Assembly (NCBI GenBank): GCA_002683155.1
Contig: NYST01000005.1
Location: 2,608-8,099, forward strand
DNA: 5,492 bases
Origin: Methanobacteriota archaeon
GTDB lineage: Archaea; Thermoplasmatota; Poseidoniia; Poseidoniales; Thalassarchaeaceae
Direction of reading: 5' to 3'
The notes under the pieces: model-generated
What the model saw: only the letters and a program-made list of their open reading frames with translations
Databases searched by the model: none
What the model was told of the DNA's origin: nothing
Shown here: positions 1 to 4,048 of the stretch, piece by piece
Numbering within the stretch: the first letter of the stretch is position 1
How the letters are laid out: every line of letters begins with the position of its first letter
Program-made: the position numbers and the translations under genes

Positions 1-233
1 CGGGCGGACTTGCTATACTTCTTCTCAGAGGTGTGGCCACCTTCGTGCATGCCATACAGTACACGGCGATGAACCGGTTTCAGGCCATCTCTGGCATCAG
101 GAAGAGCTCTTCCAATGATTACTGACATTGCATAGTTGATGTAAGAAGTCTTCATTTCCTCATTCAAGGAATGATTCAGGATGTTCTCGTTATTTTCAGG
201 CGATTCCACGCCTCCGCCTTCTTCAGATGTCAA
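1..233 (-). CDS. gyrA: DNA gyrase subunit A, N-terminal fragment (runs off left edge)
   Basis: This is the breakage-reunion subunit of type IIA DNA topoisomerase, which cuts and rejoins both DNA strands while GyrB supplies ATP energy. Only the first 77 codons are present, so the catalytic tyrosine and quinolone-resistance region lie outside the window. Recognition rests on the family hallmark at about residues 30-62, including YINYAMSVIIGRALPDARDG and then LKPVHRRVLYGM, followed by a KKYSKSA stretch that in the family leads into the DNA gate. The chosen start is TTG at 233-231. An in-frame TGA lies three codons upstream, and the TTG has an excellent Shine-Dalgarno nine bases away. A GTG at 206 (codon 10) and ATG at 152 (codon 28) are later alternatives; the ATG would remove the segment that usually precedes the motif, and the GTG has its GGAGG only one base away. 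The first 25 or so residues are a Glu/Asn-rich leader. It overlaps gyrB by 11 bases. ParC is the alternative name, but adjacency to a single GyrB-type partner favours gyrase. Confidence 0.95.
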   Translation of the reverse strand, partial: MTSEEGGGVESPENNENILNHSLNEEMKTSYINYAMSVIIGRALPDARDGLKPVHRRVLYGMHEGGHTSEKKYSKSA

Positions 234-2172
234 GGTTGGTCACCTCCTTGGCATGCCTTTCGATGAAGGATCTCCGATCCGGAACATCATCCCCCATCAG
301 AATTTCGAATAACTCATCGGACTCCTCAGCATCCTGGACCGTTACTTTCAGCATCGTCCTAGTCATTGGATTCATCGTAGTATCCCATAGTTGCTCTGGA
401 TTCATCTCCCCGAGCCCCTTGTATCTCTGAATGCCTATTTTCGCGTTTGGATTGTCGCCTTGCAATTCGATAGTAACCGAATCCCTTTCTTCATCGGAGA
501 ATACGTATTTGCTTACCCTCCCCTTAGTCAGTTGGTATAGTGGTGGCTGAGCTATGTATACGTGTCCTTCCTCTATAGCAGGCCTCATGAACCTCCAGAG
601 GAAAGTCAACATCAGTGTCCTAATGTGTGCACCATCAATATCCGCGTCACACATTATTATTATCTTCGAGTATCGAAGTTTACTCGCATCAAAGGAACCC
701 TCCTCTTCTCCGTTATTGCCGACACCAGCGCCTAGTGCACGGATGATGGTCTGAATCTCCTGGTTTTGGAACACCTTTGCAGCATTATGCTTCTGTCTTT
801 CAACGTTGAGAATCTTCCCTCTGAGGGGGAGTATGGCTTGAATTCGACGATCTCTGCCCGTCTTCGCCGACCCACCCGCCGAATCTCCTTCCACTAGGTA
901 AACCTCACATTCACTTGGGTCTCGTGATTGGCAGTCGGCAAGCTTACCAGGTAGGCCACCGCCTTCCAGAACCCCCTTTCTTCGAGTCAGGTCTCGAGCC
1001 TTCCTAGCCGCCTCCCTTGCTTTGGATGCAAGTAGTGCCTTCTCAACGATCTGCTTTGCAACAGATGGGTTTTCTTCGAAGAACTCGCCTAGTTTATCAT
1101 AAACAATTGTCTGAACTATTCCCGTAACTTCGCTGCTCACCAGTTTATCCTTCGTTTGGGAGGAGAAAGACGGATCCGGATGCTTCACGCTTACTACTGC
1201 TGCCAAACCTTCTCGAACGTCATCACCCGACAAAGCATCGCCCTTGAGGAGCTTCTTTTTCTTCGCATACAGGTTAACTGAACTAGTCAAGGCCGTCCTT
1301 AAGCCTGACATGTGAGTGCCCCCATCCTTGTTTCTAATTATGTTGGTATAGCAACGAATCGACTCGCTGAATGCATCGGACCATTGCAATGCCAACTCTA
1401 CTTCGACATCACCCTTCTCAATTTCCTTCTCACCTTTGATCTTGATGACTTCCTCATGCAACACCTCTCTCCTTTCATTGAGCTGACTAACATATTCGGA
1501 AAGTCCGCCTTCGTACAGGTGTTCCGATGTGTGGGGTTCAGAACCTCTGAGATCAACGATTGCAATTCTCAGTCCCGCATTTAGAAATGCAGTTTCTCCT
1601 ACTCTGGTATCAACCTCTTCAAAATCAAACTCCACTATATCTGTAAAAATCGATAAATCTGGCTTGAATGATATGGTGGTCCCTGTATCGTCACACTTCC
1701 CAATCTCCTTCAGCGCTTCAACCGGAACGCCCGCTTCATACCTCTGGAAATAGACGACCCCATCTCGGTGAATGGTCATCTCCATCCATTCCGAAACTGC
1801 GTTTACTGCCGATACTCCAACTCCATGTAAGCCCCCAGAAACCTTGTAAGAACTATTGTCGAATTTACCGCCAGCGTGCAATTTTGTCATTATCACTTCA
1901 GCTGCAGAGATGCCAAATTCTTCATGTATGCCTACGGGAATTCCCCTGCCATAATCTCTGACCGAGAGTGAGTTGTCCGGGTTGAGCGTAATTTCAATCG
2001 ACGCTGTGTGGCCCGCTAGATGTTCATCGACCGAATTGTCCACTACTTCCCAAATGCAGTGATGTAGTGCAGAACCATCATGCGGGTCGCCAAGATACAT
2101 CCCCGGCCTCTTTCTTACGGCTTCTAGACCTTCGAGAACCTGTATGCTCTCTGCACTATATTCATCAGCCAT
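223..2172 (-). CDS. gyrB: DNA gyrase subunit B (ATPase/TOPRIM)
   Basis: GyrB is the ATP-hydrolysing subunit of gyrase, which introduces negative supercoils as an A2B2 complex. The 649 residues match the short GyrB form lacking the large proteobacterial insert. The GHKL ATPase comes first: EVVDNSVDE at 42-50 (catalytic Glu42, Asn46), DYGRGIP at 73-79, lid Lys103, GLHGVG at 114-119 and TGT at 163-165. The transducer domain carries the QTK loop at 339-341. The TOPRIM domain has EGDSAGG at 428-434 (metal ligand Glu428), PLRGK at 449-453 and DADID at 509-513, followed by QRYKGLGEMNPEQLW from 582, and the protein ends in a typical NLDI. Asp73, Arg136, Gly164 and Thr165, known to matter for ATP or coumarin binding in Escherichia coli, are all present, so novobiocin sensitivity is an inference. 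One difference is Tyr74 where E. coli has Asp. I start at ATG 2172, which has GGAGG eight bases upstream; a TTG at 2214 would add 14 unconserved residues and lies inside an inverted repeat. The gene is complete and heads a gyrB-gyrA operon. Confidence 0.98.
   Translation of the reverse strand: MADEYSAESIQVLEGLEAVRKRPGMYLGDPHDGSALHHCIWEVVDNSVDEHLAGHTASIEITLNPDNSLSVRDYGRGIPVGIHEEFGISAAEVIMTKLHAGGKFDNSSYKVSGGLHGVGVSAVNAVSEWMEMTIHRDGVVYFQRYEAGVPVEALKEIGKCDDTGTTISFKPDLSIFTDIVEFDFEEVDTRVGETAFLNAGLRIAIVDLRGSEPHTSEHLYEGGLSEYVSQLNERREVLHEEVIKIKGEKEIEKGDVEVELALQWSDAFSESIRCYTNIIRNKDGGTHMSGLRTALTSSVNLYAKKKKLLKGDALSGDDVREGLAAVVSVKHPDPSFSSQTKDKLVSSEVTGIVQTIVYDKLGEFFEENPSVAKQIVEKALLASKAREAARKARDLTRRKGVLEGGGLPGKLADCQSRDPSECEVYLVEGDSAGGSAKTGRDRRIQAILPLRGKILNVERQKHNAAKVFQNQEIQTIIRALGAGVGNNGEEEGSFDASKLRYSKIIIMCDADIDGAHIRTLMLTFLWRFMRPAIEEGHVYIAQPPLYQLTKGRVSKYVFSDEERDSVTIELQGDNPNAKIGIQRYKGLGEMNPEQLWDTTMNPMTRTMLKVTVQDAEESDELFEILMGDDVPDRRSFIERHAKEVTNLDI
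240..249 (-). promoter_or_regulatory. Strong Shine-Dalgarno site for gyrA, inside the end of gyrB
   Basis: On the minus strand this reads AAGGAGGTGA. Nine of its ten bases match the sequence complementary to the usual 3' end of archaeal and bacterial 16S rRNA (AGGAGGTGA). GGAGG ends nine bases before the TTG at 233. It decides the gyrA start and suggests that a weak start codon is offset by a near-maximal ribosome binding site. Confidence 0.8.
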
Positions 2173-2179
2173 ATTATCG

Positions 2180-2185
2180 CCCTCC
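2180..2185 (-). promoter_or_regulatory. Shine-Dalgarno site for gyrB
   Basis: The minus strand reads GGAGGG, with GGAGG ending eight bases before ATG 2172. It supports the 649-residue start over the upstream TTG. The same GAGGG (2180-2184) is complementary to CCCTC in the near arm of the adjacent inverted repeat (2190-2194), so its accessibility could depend on leader folding. Confidence 0.75.
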
Positions 2186-2187
2186 AA

Positions 2188-2214
2188 TTGAGGGTTCCCT
2201 ACGGGAACCCTCAA
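2188..2214. repeat. Perfect 12-bp inverted repeat with 3-base spacer in the gyrB leader
   Basis: The arms are TTGAGGGTTCCC (2188-2199) and GGGAACCCTCAA (2203-2214), separated by TAC, with no mismatch. It lies 15 bases upstream of the gyrB start codon and two bases from its Shine-Dalgarno site. As RNA it would form a very stable 12-bp hairpin with a three-base loop. As DNA it is a symmetric site that a dimeric repressor could bind. It is not followed by a T-run on either strand and lies before a gene rather than after one, so a terminator is unlikely. That the repeat exists is certain; its role is inferred. Confidence 0.8.
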
Positions 2215-2239
2215 GAAATAACAACATTGTTAGGAAGCC

Positions 2240-2260
2240 GAGGCCTATAACCCTCTCCTT
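2240..2260 (-). promoter_or_regulatory. Candidate archaeal promoter (BRE/TATA) for gyrB
   Basis: On the minus strand a purine-rich stretch (AAAAGGAGAGGG) runs into TTATAGG centred near 2248. An archaeal TATA box lies about 26-27 bases before the transcription start, so RNA would begin near 2221, giving a leader of about 50 bases that contains the whole inverted repeat. A second, weaker AT-rich stretch (TTATTT, 2216-2221) would put the start inside the repeat instead. Proposed by position and composition only. Confidence 0.35.
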
Positions 2261-2335
2261 TTGCAGCCGTAAAAACCTCCAATTTACGGATAATTGCTCC
2301 AAGTTGGGGCCAATTATTTTCCAATCTCCCTCGAC

Positions 2336-2346
2336 ACGATTAAACA
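2336..2346 (+). promoter_or_regulatory. Candidate leaderless promoter (TATA element) for aroD
   Basis: ATTAAACA lies centred about 28 bases before the aroD ATG at 2370. In archaea this is the distance expected between TATA box and transcription start, so the mRNA could begin at or next to the start codon. There is no Shine-Dalgarno match in the 20 bases before the ATG, which fits a leaderless message. The element is a weak match to the TATA consensus, and the AT-rich TTATTTT near 2317 is an alternative implying a leader of about 25 bases. Confidence 0.3.
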
Positions 2347-2369
2347 GGCCACTTAATTCGGTCTTTCTC

Positions 2370-3161
2370 ATGCAAAAGCCCTTGGTATGCGTCACACTGA
2401 GGGGTCGGACCGTAGAAGAAATGTGTAACGATGCTCCAAAGGCAGTTGAATTGGGGGCAGATATAGTGGAAGCCAGACTAGATCTTCTTTGGACTACCGA
2501 AGAAAAGCCGGCTTCGACTGAGAAAACTGAAAACGGGGAAAAAAAGACCATGGAGATGATTGTAAATCAATTGGAACTGGATGCTATAGATATTGAGGAT
2601 TCAATCAATACCATCTCCTCATCAATAGGAGTTCCACTGATGATGACTTGTAGGCCTCAGAGACAGGGGGGGCATTTTCCAGGTAGCGAAGAGGATCGAC
2701 TTTCAGTCCTCGAGGCAGCGATAGCAAGTAAGCCGAGTTGGATCGACCTTGAGGTGGACATCGAATCATCCAAGAGGAAGGATTTGGTAGAATTAGCAGG
2801 AAAGGGGACTCGTGTCATCGCATCCTTGCATTCATTGGATGCGGTTCCTTCGTCATCTGAGATAACTCAGGATGTAATGGATGCCCAGTCTCTGGGGGAC
2901 TCGGTAAAGGCCTGTTATTCCACAAAGGATAGAAAAGATGCACTAAGGATTTTTGAGTCTGCATTGCAATTGAAGTCTTCCGATGTGAGCTATTCATTGA
3001 TGGGTCTGGGGCCTGGCGGCGACTGGTCGAGAATACATGCCCCTGCTCTGGGGCAGGAACTAGTCTTTGCAACCACAGAGTCAGGCTGGCATTTGGCCCA
3101 GAAAGGGAAAATCAATGCCTCGGACCTGAGAACTGCATGGGAAGTTCTGGAATACTCTTAG
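2370..3161 (+). CDS. aroD: 3-dehydroquinate dehydratase, class I, with atypical active site
   Basis: Class I dehydroquinases dehydrate 3-dehydroquinate to 3-dehydroshikimate in the shikimate pathway through a lysine Schiff base, using a cytoplasmic TIM barrel. The 263 residues show the family order: VEARLD at 33-38 (Glu34, Arg36), TCRPQRQGG at 93-101 (Arg95), ASLHSL at 151-156 (His154, general acid/base), SVKACYS at 178-184 (Schiff-base Lys180), SLMGLGPGGDWSR at 209-221 (Arg221) and a C-terminal INASDLR helix start. Compared with Salmonella/E. coli AroD, the Glu86 position is Gln99, and the SAPGQ substrate loop seems to be replaced by AQKGK (243-247). The spacing from Glu34 to Arg95 is 61 residues rather than 36, because of a hydrophilic insertion around 41-65. 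I start at ATG 2370: the frame is open further left, but only across the divergent promoter region and antisense to gyrB. There is no Shine-Dalgarno. The stop overlaps the convergent neighbour by four bases. Family assignment is firm; full catalytic activity is less so. Confidence 0.9.
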   Translation: MQKPLVCVTLRGRTVEEMCNDAPKAVELGADIVEARLDLLWTTEEKPASTEKTENGEKKTMEMIVNQLELDAIDIEDSINTISSSIGVPLMMTCRPQRQGGHFPGSEEDRLSVLEAAIASKPSWIDLEVDIESSKRKDLVELAGKGTRVIASLHSLDAVPSSSEITQDVMDAQSLGDSVKACYSTKDRKDALRIFESALQLKSSDVSYSLMGLGPGGDWSRIHAPALGQELVFATTESGWHLAQKGKINASDLRTAWEVLEYS

Positions 3162-4048
3162 GGGCTGTCCTTCAGGAATGGGACTTCAACTAACTCTTCA
3201 CCATCCCTCGTTCCCAATGCAGATGAGTGGTATTTCCAGTGGATGACTAGTGGTATTATGATGCATGAAAGGGGGAGGGAACCAATTAGGACATACGCAG
3301 CAGTCTTCGGAAGCATGAACCTCTCCTCTACATCGATTAGGACCTCAATACTCATGTTTCCAGATGCTGGATGATCGTCCCCTCGACTATTGTCCCACCC
3401 ATCCAGAACTAAATGCAGAACCTGTTCTTCTGAGCCTCCGAAACCAGCAAAAGACCAAGCAGAACCAGTAGAGTCTATTGCCACCGAGAACTCCTGGTAG
3501 GAAACAGATTCGTAAGCATGAGTATCTCTGAAAGGAACCCAAGTAAACAGATCTCTGTACTCGACTGGAACAGAATCTAGAGCATTCGCATCGCAAATCA
3601 ACTCCCAACCCTCTTCATCACAGTAGAAGTCAACGGTGTACATGTCTAGATTTGAGTCCGTCAGAAGGTAGACATCCCCTTTGGAGCTGAAGTCGACACA
3701 GAATGTATACCGGTATCCCGGTTCCATTGCCAGTGAGATTACTGTCGCTGACTCGTTTTCGACGTAGATTCCGGGAAAACTACTCCATGCTCCGTTTGAC
3801 CATTCAGTACTGATGTCTTTATCCAGGGGTTCCAAACCAAATTCTTTGGAGCCGAATACCTCTATTGACCCTGGAACCTCGACAGACATGTAGTCTCGCG
3901 GATCTTCCGCCTCGCTCCAGTCGCTACTTGGGGGGACGTTGCAGGCTACCGATTGGGAACTAGCAGGTGCGGGAATTAGGATGACTGAGACGAAAATACT
4001 GGCCACTAGAAGATTTACGACTATTCCTCCCGCCGCTTCCATCCTCAC
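3158..4048 (-). CDS. Secreted, C-terminally membrane-anchored protein of unknown function
   Basis: I do not recognise a characterised family. Of 296 residues, about 9-27 form a hydrophobic signal peptide, with a plausible cleavage near APASS (27-31). An extracellular, acidic, aromatic-rich region of about 215 residues follows, then one membrane helix at about 249-270 and a short cytoplasmic tail ending EVPFLKDSP. The extracellular part looks beta-rich and includes YRYTFCVDFSSKGDVYLLTD from 112 and LHLVLDGWDNSRGDDHPASG from 211. This loosely recalls the beta-sandwich domains of exported archaeal and bacterial proteins (prepeptidase C-terminal type), an impression and not a match. Cysteines 36, 117, 143 and 152 could form two disulfides outside the cell. 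The start is GTG 4048, with GAGG eight bases upstream and a GTGA overlap with the preceding gene's stop; ATG 4042 is possible but has no spaced ribosome site. It is co-transcribed with the PKD-repeat protein, so a joint surface role is likely. Confidence 0.85.
   Translation of the reverse strand: MRMEAAGGIVVNLLVASIFVSVILIPAPASSQSVACNVPPSSDWSEAEDPRDYMSVEVPGSIEVFGSKEFGLEPLDKDISTEWSNGAWSSFPGIYVENESATVISLAMEPGYRYTFCVDFSSKGDVYLLTDSNLDMYTVDFYCDEEGWELICDANALDSVPVEYRDLFTWVPFRDTHAYESVSYQEFSVAIDSTGSAWSFAGFGGSEEQVLHLVLDGWDNSRGDDHPASGNMSIEVLIDVEERFMLPKTAAYVLIGSLPLSCIIIPLVIHWKYHSSALGTRDGEELVEVPFLKDSP

Larger units (their letters stand above)
2173..2369. other. Divergent gyrB/aroD intergenic region
   Basis: These 197 bases separate the start codons of two divergent genes. 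They hold the gyrB Shine-Dalgarno, the perfect inverted repeat at 2188-2214, a candidate gyrB TATA box near 2248 and a weak candidate aroD TATA element near 2342. Minor symmetric words are also visible (AACATTGTT at 2223-2231; TTGGGGCCAA at 2304-2313), but both are too short to interpret. No convincing small gene or RNA gene is seen here. Confidence 0.7.

Noticed and set aside
1312..1961. Three overlapping plus-strand open frames opposite gyrB
   Set aside because: All lie antisense to conserved gyrB sequence and have no ribosome site or family resemblance, so they are chance frames.
223..2172. Topoisomerase IV ParE/ParC instead of gyrase
   Set aside because: The overlapping gyrB-gyrA order, GyrB-type motif spacing nearly identical to E. 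coli in the ATPase domain and archaeal context favour gyrase, although the GyrA C-terminal domain that would settle it is outside the window.
2173..2214. N-terminal extension of gyrB from TTG 2214
   Set aside because: The 14 added residues are encoded by the inverted repeat and the Shine-Dalgarno region, resemble nothing in GyrB, and ATG 2172 has its own well-spaced ribosome site.
2188..2214. Inverted repeat as a transcription terminator
   Set aside because: It has no T-run on either side and sits between two divergent gene starts, where no transcript is expected to end.
2067..2369. Extension of the aroD frame to an upstream ATG at 2067
   Set aside because: It runs antisense to the conserved gyrB N-terminus and through the divergent promoter region; AroD homology begins at MQKPLVCVTLRG.
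2174..2551. Minus-strand open frame of 125 codons
   Set aside because: It is the antisense shadow of the aroD start and the intergenic region, with no recognisable protein features.
2666..2672. Seven-G run in aroD as a possible frameshift or programmed slippage site
   Set aside because: The reading frame is intact through the run and the family motifs continue on both sides; no alternative frame product is evident. The CAG codon of Gln99 borders it, so a base error there is not excluded.
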